Part shown: piece by piece, positions 9,419 to 18,493 of the stretch
Layout of the letters: every line of letters starts with the position of its first letter
Numbering within the stretch: position 1 is the stretch's first letter
Source of the DNA: Hassallia byssoidea VB512170
Lineage (GTDB): Bacteria > Cyanobacteriota > Cyanobacteriia > Cyanobacteriales > Nostocaceae
NCBI RefSeq assembly: GCF_000817785.2
Contig: NZ_JTCM02000020.1
Coordinates: 18,733 to 82,732 of the forward strand
Direction of reading: 5' to 3'
Length of the DNA: 64,000 nt
Position numbers and translations under genes: made by a program
Notes under the pieces: generated by a model
Database searches by the model: none
Told to the model about the DNA's origin: nothing
Seen by the model: the letters and a program-made list of their open reading frames with translations, nothing else

Positions 9419-11911
9419 TCACTTTATTAAGGTAATTGGTTTTTTACCTTCAACTTTGCAGTTGACGCGACCAATTATGCAGCTATTTTTATATCCCAAA
9501 TCTTTCAATGCAATTAAACATTCTTCAGCTTGCGTTTCTGGAATCGAAGCTAAAAGACCGCCGGCAGTTTGCGGGTCAAATAATATGGGATAATTAGAAT
9601 GGCTTTCTGTCTGTGCCAAATTGGAAATGTAATCTGATGCTTGCAAATTTTCTGGATGCAGTGAGCTAAAAATTCCTTGTTTTAATGTCTCTTTTGCACC
9701 TTCTAAAATCGGGATAGCTTCAAGTTGTAATTCAACTGCAACACCAGAAGCTTGCACCATTTCCAGCAAGTGTCCCAGCAAGCCAAAGCCTGTCACATCA
9801 GTGCAAGCTGTCGTGTGATGTGACAATAAATATGCAGCAGCAACTTGTGACAACAGCATCGACTCGACAGCAGCATCAATCCAACGATTTTTAACTTGAT
9901 AGCGCATCTGAGCGGCAAATAATGTCCCGGTTCCTAGGGCTTTTGTCAAAATTAGCACTTCATTTGGTTGCATTCCGCTTTTGCGTAAGAGTTTATCTGG
10001 ATAAACTAATCCGTTGTAAGTTAAGCCAAATGCTAATTCTGCACCTTGGGTTGTGTGTCCACCGATGAGGGGTGCTTGTGCTTGATTTAGCACTTTCACA
10101 GCACCAGATAATAATTGGTAAAGGATTTCGGCGATTTTAGATGGTGCAGCATGAGGAATAGTAGCGATCGCTAATGCACTTTGAGGAACAGCACCCATTG
10201 CCAAAATATCATTTAAGCAATGATTAGCGCTAATTTGCCCAAATATATACGGATCGTTAATCAAACTTGGAAAATAATCAATCGTCTGCACCATCAACTG
10301 ATTATTTTCTATCTTTATCACCGCTGCGTCATCTGGTGCATCCAATCCAATAATGATATCTTTTCTATCTTTGCCAATGAGTTGTTCTTGCTTGATGCGA
10401 TCTAAAACTGCTTTTAAAACTGTACTACCAACTTTAGATCCACAGCCGGCGCAGTGGAGTGGGGAGTGGGGAGTGGGGAGTGGGGAGGTGGGGGGAGATG
10501 GGGGAGATGAGGGAGATGAGGGAGATGAGGGAGATGGGGGAGTTGGGGGAGAAAATAAATTTTGCAAATTCCTCTTAATTCCTACTCCCCATTCCCTACT
10601 CCCCACTCCCCACTCCCTACTCCCCACTCCCCAGTCCCTACTCCCCACTCCCCATTCCCTACTCCCCACTCCCCAGTCCCTACTCCCCACTCCCCACTCC
10701 CTACTCCCCACTCCCTCACTGAAGCGTTGCATAAATCGGCGATCAATCAAGTCTTTGAGATGCCACAATAATTTATGCGGTGGCAAAGTGAAAAATCCTC
10801 GTGTGGCGATCGCACGTTTATCCCCAGTACCAATTAAACTTAAATATTGTTTCTGTGGTTTGTAAGGTAGTGGTGATTTTCCTAATAAAATTCGCTGCAA
10901 GTTCTCAAATAAAGGTTTACCTTGCCTAACTGCAAATACACCAGCTTTCGGACGCGGATGATTTATCATTGTGGCAATATCACCAGCAGCAAATACGTGT
11001 GGATGTGTTAGCGATCGCAATGTATCATCAACTAAAATAAAGCCTTGGTCATCAGTTGCTAATTGTGTTGTTTTTAACCATTGCGGTGCTGATGCTTGAG
11101 TTACCCAAAACAAGCGATCGCACTCAACTTTCAACCCAGATTCACATATAATATTTAATTCACCTGTTTCTGCTGGCTCATCAGATATCAAACTAAAGTT
11201 ATTCGCTGCGACTTTACACACATTTTCCCTCAAATGCAGTCGCATCCCGCGCTTAATCAAAAGTTGCCTAACTAGACGCCGCACCGATGGATGATAATGA
11301 GGCATCAGTTCCGCGTCACGCTGAAATAAATGAATTTCCAGCTGAGGAAAATTCTTTTCCCGCTTTTTAATACCCAGTAAATTCGCTTGCATTGACAAAG
11401 CTAATTCGACACCGCCGGCACCACCACCTACTACTCCAATCCTGATTAATTCTTTTGGATTTTCAGCGACATCCTCAATTAACTGATACCAATGTTTCAG
11501 TAGTTGCGCTACAGGTTTAGCCGGAATTGCATATTCTGCACCTGATACTGATAGCGTAGCGGGAGTACTGCCAATATCAATTGACAGCACATCGAAAGCT
11601 ACAGATGGACGGTTAGCACAAAAAACTTTATTATTTTTTAAGTCAAGACCAACTACTTTGTCGATGTATAATTGTGCTTGAGCAAATTGAGCTAAACGTC
11701 GCAAATCGATGTGACATTCATCACGGTTGTAAAATCCGGCAATGTGTCCGGGTAGCATTCCAGAGTAGGGTGTATCTGAAGCTTCGGTAATCAAGGTTAA
11801 CCGTACTCCTGGTAACGGTTTCATGCCAAACATCAAAAGTGCGATCGCATGGCTATGACCGCCACCAATCAACACTAAGTCTTTTACAATTGGTTGTGTA
11901 TTTTGTTGCAT
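9419..11911 (-). CDS. selD: FAD/NAD(P) oxidoreductase fused to selenide water dikinase (SelD)
   Basis: 830 aa bifunctional protein. Residues 1 to about 396 are an NDH2-like pyridine nucleotide-disulfide oxidoreductase, with GGGHSHAIAL near the start, a second Rossmann motif GVVGGGAGGVELAL, and HVFAAGD. Residues 488 to 830 are SelD/AIR-synthase-like, starting CAGCGSKVG and with GLDAPDDAAV and TDVTGFGLLGH; the active-site position is Cys, not Sec. SelD makes selenophosphate from selenide and ATP. The fusion order is known in cyanobacteria. Residues 397-487 between the domains are a low-complexity insert encoded by GGGGAGT heptamers and Pro/Ser repeats. No selenium-pathway partner is nearby. Confidence 0.92.
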   Translation of the reverse strand: MQQNTQPIVKDLVLIGGGHSHAIALLMFGMKPLPGVRLTLITEASDTPYSGMLPGHIAGFYNRDECHIDLRRLAQFAQAQLYIDKVVGLDLKNNKVFCANRPSVAFDVLSIDIGSTPATLSVSGAEYAIPAKPVAQLLKHWYQLIEDVAENPKELIRIGVVGGGAGGVELALSMQANLLGIKKREKNFPQLEIHLFQRDAELMPHYHPSVRRLVRQLLIKRGMRLHLRENVCKVAANNFSLISDEPAETGELNIICESGLKVECDRLFWVTQASAPQWLKTTQLATDDQGFILVDDTLRSLTHPHVFAAGDIATMINHPRPKAGVFAVRQGKPLFENLQRILLGKSPLPYKPQKQYLSLIGTGDKRAIATRGFFTLPPHKLLWHLKDLIDRRFMQRFSEGVGSREWGVGSRDWGVGSREWGVGSRDWGVGSREWGVGSREWGVGIKRNLQNLFSPPTPPSPSSPSSPSSPPSPPTSPLPTPHSPLHCAGCGSKVGSTVLKAVLDRIKQEQLIGKDRKDIIIGLDAPDDAAVIKIENNQLMVQTIDYFPSLINDPYIFGQISANHCLNDILAMGAVPQSALAIATIPHAAPSKIAEILYQLLSGAVKVLNQAQAPLIGGHTTQGAELAFGLTYNGLVYPDKLLRKSGMQPNEVLILTKALGTGTLFAAQMRYQVKNRWIDAAVESMLLSQVAAAYLLSHHTTACTDVTGFGLLGHLLEMVQASGVAVELQLEAIPILEGAKETLKQGIFSSLHPENLQASDYISNLAQTESHSNYPILFDPQTAGGLLASIPETQAEECLIALKDLGYKNSCIIGRVNCKVEGKKPITLIK
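10451..10720. repeat. In-frame heptamer and GGGAGATGA-type repeats inside the SelD fusion
   Basis: The minus strand reads GGGGAGT-type heptamers as a seven-residue peptide period (GVGSREW), followed by a short unique stretch and a Pro/Ser-rich part. The whole block keeps the frame between two enzyme domains. Confidence 0.9.
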
Positions 11912-12112
11912 CTGGTAAATTCTTTTAGGTAATTAAAAATTACATATAAATTTTCTCAAAATCTCTTTTCCTAGCTTTTAGCTTCTATTTTGGAGACTAT
12001 AATTATTATTTATTTATATAAATTAAAAAAATATTAACTTTTGCGGAAAAAATAGTATATATAAATAAATTATTAAAAACTGCCTCCCATGAGTCCCCTC
12101 CTCGGTAAGAAC
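11912..12112. other. AT-rich leader upstream of the SelD fusion
   Basis: Very AT-rich, with no ORF. It presumably contains the leftward promoter for the SelD fusion gene. Nothing else was recognised. Confidence 0.4.
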
Positions 12113-12143
12113 AGCTTCTAAAGGAATTCCTCCTTTAGAAGCT
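12113..12143. repeat. Perfect 13-bp hairpin
   Basis: Arm AGCTTCTAAAGGA and its exact complement enclose ATTCC. No T tract follows. A remnant end of an IS200/IS605-type element is possible but not shown. Confidence 0.7.
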
Positions 12144-12220
12144 TGTCAATCAAAACAGAATCGCACAAAATCAACATAAGTTGCTCAAATTATATGGGGG
12201 GGTAAAGTTTAATAGCGCGG

Positions 12221-12529
12221 TTCCTTAGCAAGGGCGAATATCAAAAATGCTAACTTAAGTGGTATAATTCGGAGTGCAGCTAACCTGAGTCAAACAAATC
12301 TCAGTGGTGCTAACGAGTGCAGGGGCAATTCTCAATGAGTGCCAACCTCAGCAGGGCAAATTTGCATCAAGCCAATTTACATTACACAAATCTCAGTGGT
12401 GCGAAACTGGATCGGGCAAACTTCACGCGGATGCTAACCTGTATTAAACAGACATCCTGTGAAGTTAAATATCTAGATTTTCAGCACATGAAATCGGGTG
12501 ATATGAATTGGGAAAAAGGTAATTGGTAA
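12221..12529 (+). pseudogene. Degraded pentapeptide-repeat gene remnant
   Basis: From about 12228 one frame reads ANIKNANLSG, then AANLSQTNLSGAN, before a stop at 12336. The next frame continues with ANLSRANLHQANLHYTNLSGAKLDRANF, then drifts out of the repeat near 12430, where a third frame shows DANLY followed by a stop. Two frameshifts and stops within 200 bases mark a decayed A(D/N)LXX protein. It lies upstream of an intact pentapeptide gene and may be an old duplicate. Its tail ends in a GGTAATT repeat. Confidence 0.7.
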
Positions 12530-12546
12530 TTGATTTTCCCCATTAG

Positions 12547-12640
12547 CCATTCCCCCAACTCTAGAGCCAGAGCCGGCGCGAGGGAAACCCTCCCTTTCTC
12601 GCTGGACTCACCATTCCCCATTACCTATTCCCAAATCATC
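12547..12640. repeat. Palindromic GCC/GGC-rich repeat flanked by CATTCCC heptamers
   Basis: A core containing GAGGGAAACCCTCC and GCTGGACTCACC is embedded between CCATTCCCC-type units. A close relative lies at 15945-16030. Confidence 0.7.
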
Positions 12641-12810
12641 ACAGTGAGTTCTCTACGTAGGTAAGGCATCTACCCTCATAGTATTGAAGCACATATTGCA
12701 TTTAATGCAATCTACCAATCGTAAGAATAAGAATAATTGAGCCTTGGGGCACATATTGCAATTTGGAGATAAATGCTATATTCTTTTTGCCAATAATCAA
12801 ATTATAAGAT

Positions 12811-14298
12811 GTGAGGAATACTTTTGCTATGTCTGCTAATAAGACAGACACGCTTTTGAATAGGTTGATAGCCATATCGGTTATATTTACTGTCTCATTG
12901 ACTCTAATTTTATTGGCATTTTCTCATCATGAGAAAGTGTCAACGCAGCAAAAAATAGAGAACAGAAATCAAACATTAACAACTTCTGCAATAGTTTTTT
13001 TAGGGCTAGCAGGAATGATTAATGTTTATTATGCAGCAAAGCGTACAGAAGCTTTAGAAAAAAGTGCGATCGCAGCCCAAAGAAACATCGAGCTCGGCAT
13101 TCAAAATACCAAACTCAATGAAGATAGGTTGATTGCTGAACGCTTTATGGCAGCGATCGAACAGCTTGGACATGACAAAGTAGAAACGCGGACAGGTGCA
13201 ATTTACGCTTTAGAACGAGTTGCTCAAGATTTTCCCAAAGAACACTGGACAATCATGGAAATTCTCTCAGCTTTTGTGCGCGAGAATGCTCCGATTCTGG
13301 TCGAACAACGACAACAAACCGAAGAAGATTCTGAACCTCGTTTTGGCAGACACATCCGCGTCACGCATCGCGAACATCCCGACGACCTCAACTGGCTGGA
13401 AGAATCACCGCGCATTCGTACAGATATTCAAGTGGCTTTAACAGTCATCGGTAGACGCGATTCACAAAAAGACCCGGTAAATCAGAAAATTGATTTACGC
13501 AATACTCACATCAGACGTGCAGACCTGCGTGGAGTATATTTTGCTGGGGCAGATTTGAGCGGATCTGACCTTTGTGGTGCAGATTTGCGATCGGCTGATT
13601 TGTGTGGTGCAGACCTGGATAAAGCTCAACTGTGTGGTTCAATTTTGTATGAAGCCAACTTGCAATCATGCAGCTTGATGGGAGCCAACCTTTCCGGAGC
13701 GAATCTGAATAAAGTTAAGCTGTGTGGAGCAAATTTACGTGCTGCTAACCTCTCTGGTGCAAGTTTGCGTGCGGCAGATCTCACCGACGCCAACCTTTAT
13801 AAAGCCAACTTGCAACAAGCAACTTTAAAACTTGCCAACCTCTGTGGTGCAAAGCTGTTTTTAGCCAACTTGCAACAAGCAAAGTTCGGTAAAGCTAACT
13901 TACAAAATACCGGTTTGATTGGAGCCAACTTGCAACAAGCAAACTTGAATGGAGCCAATCTTAGTAACGCAAATTTGAATGCAGCCAAACTGCAACAAAC
14001 AGACGTATTGTTTGCTAATTTGTCTAAAGCAAGTTTGATAGAAGTTGATTTGTACAGAGCAAATTTGATGGGAGCCAACTTGCAAAGAGCAATCCTTCAT
14101 GAAGCTAACCTTTGTGAGGCAAACTTGATGGGAGCCAACCTTTATGGGGCGAATCTTTGCGATGTCAAATTAGAAGGAGCAATTTTGACAGGTGCGAAAA
14201 ATTTAGACCCACAGCAGATTAGAGTAGCATTAGGCGATCGCACAACTCGTCTGCCTGATAATGTTGAAGCACCAATGCATTGGCGGCAAACTGTCTAA
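12811..14298 (+). CDS. Membrane-anchored pentapeptide-repeat protein
   Basis: 495 aa. Two hydrophobic segments lie near residues 15-38 and 60-80. A charged helical stretch follows with a conserved block ERFMAAIEQLGHDKVETRTGAIYALERVAQDFP, common in cyanobacterial pentapeptide membrane proteins. From about residue 225 to 465 runs a long array of A(D/N)LXX pentapeptides, which fold as a right-handed quadrilateral beta-helix, many with LCGANL or LQQANL. Function is unknown; such proteins are often thought to scaffold protein contacts at membranes. ATG at codon 7 is an alternative start. Confidence 0.88.
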   Translation: MRNTFAMSANKTDTLLNRLIAISVIFTVSLTLILLAFSHHEKVSTQQKIENRNQTLTTSAIVFLGLAGMINVYYAAKRTEALEKSAIAAQRNIELGIQNTKLNEDRLIAERFMAAIEQLGHDKVETRTGAIYALERVAQDFPKEHWTIMEILSAFVRENAPILVEQRQQTEEDSEPRFGRHIRVTHREHPDDLNWLEESPRIRTDIQVALTVIGRRDSQKDPVNQKIDLRNTHIRRADLRGVYFAGADLSGSDLCGADLRSADLCGADLDKAQLCGSILYEANLQSCSLMGANLSGANLNKVKLCGANLRAANLSGASLRAADLTDANLYKANLQQATLKLANLCGAKLFLANLQQAKFGKANLQNTGLIGANLQQANLNGANLSNANLNAAKLQQTDVLFANLSKASLIEVDLYRANLMGANLQRAILHEANLCEANLMGANLYGANLCDVKLEGAILTGAKNLDPQQIRVALGDRTTRLPDNVEAPMHWRQTV

Positions 14299-14393
14299 AT
14301 AACAATCCGAGCAATTGATTATTTCGGTGCATCTTATTTTTAGACAAAATCTATTCCTCTCTCCACAAGCAAATTAAATCTTTAAGAATATTA

Positions 14394-14675
14394 TCAAAAC
14401 ATCGGATTGTGTTCATAATCCCAACATTTGTTATCACGCCAAATTCTATGGGTGCGCTGACATTGAGATTTATCAGTCAGCCAAGGAATCGATGTTGGGT
14501 GGCTGATGTCGGCTGTAGTGGCTACGTAGTTAAGTGAGAGTATTAAAGAAGCTGTACAAAAGCCAGAAGTCGGTAATACAGCGACTAAGGCAGCGAATAA
14601 CGTAATTTTTGCTCTTGTCGAAAGTTGAAATTTGCCTTGTTTAATACTCAGGCGATCGCGCATATATTTTTCCAA
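14394..14675 (-). CDS. Small membrane or secreted hypothetical protein
   Basis: 93 aa. A positively charged N-terminus is followed by a hydrophobic segment (ITLFAALVAVLP) around residues 24-48, acting as signal anchor or signal peptide. The C-terminal tail has a CQRTHRIWRDNKCWDY motif with two cysteines and aromatic residues. No family is recognised. It is convergent with the pentapeptide gene. The ORF is plausible from its composition and signal-like N-terminus, but it is not confirmed by a recognisable homologue. An alternative start is Met5. Confidence 0.5.
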   Translation of the reverse strand: MEKYMRDRLSIKQGKFQLSTRAKITLFAALVAVLPTSGFCTASLILSLNYVATTADISHPTSIPWLTDKSQCQRTHRIWRDNKCWDYEHNPMF

Positions 14676-15208
14676 TTTTTCGGTGAATATAAGTAGAAAT
14701 TAAGCGTAAAATGCCAACTTTATAGAAAGCATATATAAGCAAAGTTTTGCTTTCTGCCTTCTATTTAGCAGTTGATATAAATAACGAAATGCTAAAGCAA
14801 TGCAAATATTTGCATCAAAAAGTGTGTTAACAAAACTTTATTTTTTGGCTAATTTTATCGGCGTATATATCCTGTGGCTGTGTGTAATCTATCTATGAGG
14901 TGATTTTTGCACGGTCTTATTTAAAAGTACAGATGTTGACCGTGATTTTTACTAATAAAAAATACTTAAGTGTTGTTTTTAAAGATTACATATATTTTTT
15001 CTAGTAGCAAAAAAAAATATTTTTGGGTATAGATAAGATAATTTTTTTGTAGAGATAATTTAAATTTAAAAGACACAATTTGTTTCTTATACCTGCTTTG
15101 CGTATTTCTGAAAAGTATAAAAAGTTTAAAATTTGAAACTTAAATTTTGAGCTACACTAGCCTCGAAGATGGCAATAGGACTTACGCAACAGGCACTCTT
15201 ATAACCTT
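14676..15208. other. Long AT-rich intergenic region
   Basis: 533 bases between divergent genes, with A and T runs around 14950-15060 and no supported ORF. Near 15178 it has a single AGGACTTACGCA motif identical to the terminal repeat of the MITE-like element at 20436-20528, just ahead of the GST start. Confidence 0.6.
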
Positions 15209-15811
15209 ATGATTGACCTTTACACCTTCACCACACCCAACGGACGCAAGGCTTCGGTTATGTTGGAGGAAGTTGAACTTCCCTACAACGTCCACAAAAT
15301 CGACATTACTAAAAACGAGCAGTTTACACCAGAGTATATAGCAATCAATCCCAATAGCAAGATTCCCGCGATTATCGACCAAGATACTGAGATGAAAGTG
15401 TTTGAATCGGGCGCAATTTTGATTTATTTGGCAGAAAAAACCGGTAAATTCCTACCTGTCGATCAAAAAGGTCGCTTTCAAGTACTTGAGTGGCTGATGT
15501 GGCAAATGGGAGGTGTAGGACCAATGTCTGGGCAACTCAACCATTTTAAACGGTATGCACCAGAAAAGATTCCTTACGCGATCGCACGCTATGAAAAAGA
15601 AACTCTACGACTTTACAGCGTGTTAGATAAACAATTAGTAGACAAAGAATTTATCTGCGGTGACTATTCTATTGCAGACATAGCCACCTATCCTTGGATA
15701 TCCATTTATGAAAGTCAAGGTTTAACGCTAGATAATCACCCAAATCTCAAACGTTGGGTAGAAACAGTACAGCAACGTCCAGCAGTACAGCAGGGGATGA
15801 AAGTGCCGTAA
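15209..15811 (+). CDS. Glutathione S-transferase family protein
   Basis: 200 aa. The N-terminal thioredoxin-fold domain has the TTPNGRKASVMLEE segment typical of the Ure2p/YfcG-like class, the cis-proline motif (SKIPAI), and ESGAILIYLAEK. The C-terminal helical domain has GDYSIADIATYPW, the conserved N-capping box. The likely role is glutathione-dependent reduction or conjugation in the cytosol. It is a single gene, with tandem AATTGGT repeats beginning right at its stop codon. The substrate cannot be predicted. Confidence 0.92.
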   Translation: MIDLYTFTTPNGRKASVMLEEVELPYNVHKIDITKNEQFTPEYIAINPNSKIPAIIDQDTEMKVFESGAILIYLAEKTGKFLPVDQKGRFQVLEWLMWQMGGVGPMSGQLNHFKRYAPEKIPYAIARYEKETLRLYSVLDKQLVDKEFICGDYSIADIATYPWISIYESQGLTLDNHPNLKRWVETVQQRPAVQQGMKVP

Positions 15812-16030
15812 TTGGTAATTGGTAATTGGTAATTGGTAATTGGTAAGAAAGGAGGGGGAAGGGGGAAAGGGAAAAACTCTTCTTGCTTTACCCTTTACCC
15901 TTTACCCTTTTCCCCTCTTAAAAAAGCCCATTCCCCATTCCCCCTTCGGGTTCGCCAGTCGCCTGCGGAGGGAAACCCTCCCGCAGCGCTGGACTCACCA
16001 TTCCCCATTACCTATTACCCATTCCCCCCC
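15808..16030. repeat. Composite repeat block: AATTGGT heptamers, G-rich/C-rich tract, palindromic core
   Basis: AATTGGT repeats five times. A GGGGGAAAGG tract then faces CCCTTTACC units, and a palindromic core with GGAGGGAAACCCTCC follows, closing in CCCATTACC units. The last units supply the stop codon of the leftward gene at 16015. Confidence 0.85.
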
Positions 16031-16818
16031 ATCACAACTCCCCAGAAATAATCTTCAAAAGGTCTTTCATCAAGATCGATGTGAAATTTTTTCGCCCAAG
16101 AGTAAATATCTAAGCTGACACGTCCGCTTTCTTGGTCAAACCAAGAACCACCTTTAAAAGAGATATTTCCTAATATCGTAATCCAGTGATTTGGGTAAGG
16201 TAAAAAAGGCTTTTTGCCGCCAAGCAAACCTGAGGCAGTAATCAAACCAAACGCTACACCACCAGAATCGATGACAGCTGATGCTTCATTCAAAGCTTCG
16301 TATTCTCCAAATAAATATGTATGGATATACTTGACTTTACGATAACCTAATACTTCTCGCGTCCAGCCTTTCATCTCCCAAGATTTTGTCATCCCAGACA
16401 AATTTCGGATGATATCTGGTGATTCTACTTCAATGTTGAAAATCGAGTTTTCTGCTTCTCGTAGTGTTGCTAAAACCATCCAATCGGCTTGACTTAACCG
16501 CAGTCTCCCTCGACTTTTAACAAGTGTTTGAGATGCTTTAATGCGTGTAGTTTGTCCTTGAAAACCGCCAGTTTCAAATATACTACGGCAAATTTGCACA
16601 TAACGCAATGGTTGTTTGCGAATAAGTTCAAACAAAATGGATGCCGGTCCACAAAATGGTTGTCCACCTTGGTTGACGAGAAAAGGATCTAAAACACGCG
16701 ATCGCATGTCCGCAAGTACTTGGTTTTTATCTAAAGTTGCCCAAACACCAGGTACATTGGATTTTTCAAAGTCTGCGATCGCGCTAGTAACTGCTGGATC
16801 TAACTGCTGTCCATTCAT
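16015..16818 (-). CDS. Putative papain-like cysteine peptidase
   Basis: 267 aa with no signal peptide. QPFCGPASILFEL places a cysteine (Cys56) at the start of a helix, preceded by Gln, as in papain-like and C39-type folds. PNHWITILG gives His211 at the start of a strand, and WFDQESG or SLDIYSW supplies a possible Asp. Together these form a plausible Cys-His-Asp triad. The family is unnamed to me. The stop codon TAA comes from a GGGTAATAGG repeat, so the native C-terminus may have been trimmed. Function is unknown; a peptidase or effector-like role is inference. Confidence 0.7.
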   Translation of the reverse strand: MNGQQLDPAVTSAIADFEKSNVPGVWATLDKNQVLADMRSRVLDPFLVNQGGQPFCGPASILFELIRKQPLRYVQICRSIFETGGFQGQTTRIKASQTLVKSRGRLRLSQADWMVLATLREAENSIFNIEVESPDIIRNLSGMTKSWEMKGWTREVLGYRKVKYIHTYLFGEYEALNEASAVIDSGGVAFGLITASGLLGGKKPFLPYPNHWITILGNISFKGGSWFDQESGRVSLDIYSWAKKFHIDLDERPFEDYFWGVVMGGNG

Positions 16819-17026
16819 ATATTTACGCTGATTACTGAAAGTACCCGATTGTTAATTACCTTGACTACAGTACCGATGACCACTAATTCGCAAAGAATCT
16901 TAACAATTTGAAGTATTTATACTGATTGTGTTTTCTTGCATAGTGAAAAATTCCATATTTTCCGGGTAAATGCACTTTAAAATACTAAAACTGAAAGAAA
17001 ATCCTCTATTTAAATTAGACAAAATT

Positions 17027-18127
17027 ATGAAACGCCGAGAAATTATTACTACAGCTGCGATCGCTACAGCAACTACTACACTAGTTTCCTGTACCCGGAC
17101 TGGCACAGCCCCAGGTGTAAAAACCGGACAGCCAAATGTCCGGTGGCGAATGGCTACTAGCTGGCCCAAGTCTCTAGGTATTTTCGCTGGTGCAGAAACT
17201 GTCGCCAAGCGAGTCAAGGAAATGACCTCAGGACGTTTCAACATCACAGCCTTTGCCGCCGGTGAATTAGTGCCAGGATTGCAAGTACTCGATGCCGTGC
17301 AAGCCGGAACTGTAGAATGCGGTCACACAGCCGGCTATTATTATATAGGCAAAAGTCCGGCATTAGCTTTCGCTACCTCCGTTCCCTTCGGCTTGAATGC
17401 CCAACAGCAGAATGCTTGGTATTATCACGGTGGTGGATTAGAAGCCACACAGAAAATTTATGCCAACTTCAACGTAATTAACTTTCCTGCTGGCAATACT
17501 GGGGTGCAGATGGGTGGCTGGTTTAAAAGGGAAATTAAGTCAATTTCTGACCTCAATGGCTTAAAAATGCGAATTCCCGGATTAGGGGGGCAAGTAATGT
17601 CTCGTTTGGGGGTAAACGTGCAAGTTTTACCAGGAGGCGAGATTTATTTAGCATTAGATCGAGGTGCGATCGATGCTGCGGAGTGGGTTGGTCCCTACGA
17701 TGACGAAAAACTCGGTTTACCAAAAGCAGCAAAATTTTACTATTATCCCGGCTGGTGGGAACCAGGACCTACCTTAGATATATTAGTTAACCGTAACGCC
17801 TGGAACCGCTTACCCAAAGAGTATCAAGAAATCTTCAAAGTAGCGACTTTTGAAGCTAACTTGAATATGCTTACTCAATATGATGCCTTAAATGGCGCAG
17901 CACTTTCAAGATTAGTTGCTGGTGGTACAAAGTTAACTCCTTACAGCCAAGATATTCTCCAAGCAGCACAGAAAGCTAGCTTTGCACTATACGACGAAAA
18001 CGCCAGCAAAGACGCGACTTTTAAACAAGTTTACGAACAATGGAAAGACTTTCGCCAGAAGATTTACAACTGGAACCGAGTTAATGAATTGAGTTATGCC
18101 AATTTTGTCACATCTAGTAACAGTTGA
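17027..18127 (+). CDS. dctP: TRAP transporter substrate-binding lipoprotein (DctP family)
   Basis: 366 aa from ATG 17027; an upstream in-frame start would place charged residues before the signal peptide. The N-terminus MKRREII, a short hydrophobic stretch, and a lipobox ending at Cys (LVSC) indicate a lipoprotein with a twin-arginine-like start. The mature part has DctP hallmarks: KEMTSGRFNI, GLKMRIPG with the substrate-binding Arg, and EWVGPYDDE as in TakP-like 2-oxo-acid binders. It captures an organic acid for the TRAP permease encoded convergently downstream. The exact substrate is uncertain. Confidence 0.9.
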   Translation: MKRREIITTAAIATATTTLVSCTRTGTAPGVKTGQPNVRWRMATSWPKSLGIFAGAETVAKRVKEMTSGRFNITAFAAGELVPGLQVLDAVQAGTVECGHTAGYYYIGKSPALAFATSVPFGLNAQQQNAWYYHGGGLEATQKIYANFNVINFPAGNTGVQMGGWFKREIKSISDLNGLKMRIPGLGGQVMSRLGVNVQVLPGGEIYLALDRGAIDAAEWVGPYDDEKLGLPKAAKFYYYPGWWEPGPTLDILVNRNAWNRLPKEYQEIFKVATFEANLNMLTQYDALNGAALSRLVAGGTKLTPYSQDILQAAQKASFALYDENASKDATFKQVYEQWKDFRQKIYNWNRVNELSYANFVTSSNS

Positions 18128-18138
18128 TAAAGTAGGTG

Positions 18139-18168
18139 GTAGAGACGCGATGTTCCTCGCGTCTGTAC
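18139..18168. repeat. Variant GTAGAGACG palindrome
   Basis: Arms GTAGAGACGCGA and TCGCGTCTGTAC flank TGTTCC. Confidence 0.7.
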
Positions 18169-18180
18169 AATGTTGGTGAT

Positions 18181-18375
18181 GGTTAGCCAGTAGTTACGCC
18201 AAAGGCTAACGCACCCCTCGAAAGTTTTGGTGCGTTACGCCCGCGATAACACACCCTACTGGCGTCATTGGGCATTGGGGCAGTGGTTAGCCAGTAGGGT
18301 GCGTTACGCCAAAGGCTAACGCACCCCTCGAAAGTTTTGGTGCGTTACGCCCGCGATAACACACCCTACTGGCGT
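18181..18375. repeat. Tandem duplication of a TAGGGTG...CACCCTA element
   Basis: Two near-identical copies (18181-18265 and 18285-18375) are separated by 19 bases. The first lacks six bases (GGTGCG). Each contains alternating GGTGCGTTACGC and AACGCACCC inverted motifs. This is a recent duplication. Confidence 0.9.
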
Positions 18376-18490
18376 GACTATCAACCAACAACTATCAACC
18401 AACAACCAACAACCAACAACCAACAACCAACAACCAACAACCATCAACCAACAACTATCAACCAACAACTATCAACCATCAACCAACAAT
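18376..18490. repeat. AACCAAC heptamer tandem repeat
   Basis: About 15 units of CAACCAA/CAACTAT fill the gap between the convergent dctP and dctM genes. Confidence 0.9.
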
Positions 18491-18493
18491 CCC

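Noticed and set aside
10353..10865. Plus-strand ORFs of 69-170 aa rich in Pro, His and Ser
   Set aside because: They are shadows of the heptamer repeat within the oppositely oriented SelD fusion gene.
18376..18490. Regular repeats considered as a CRISPR array
   Set aside because: Seven-base units are directly adjacent with no unique spacers, and no cas genes are present in the window.
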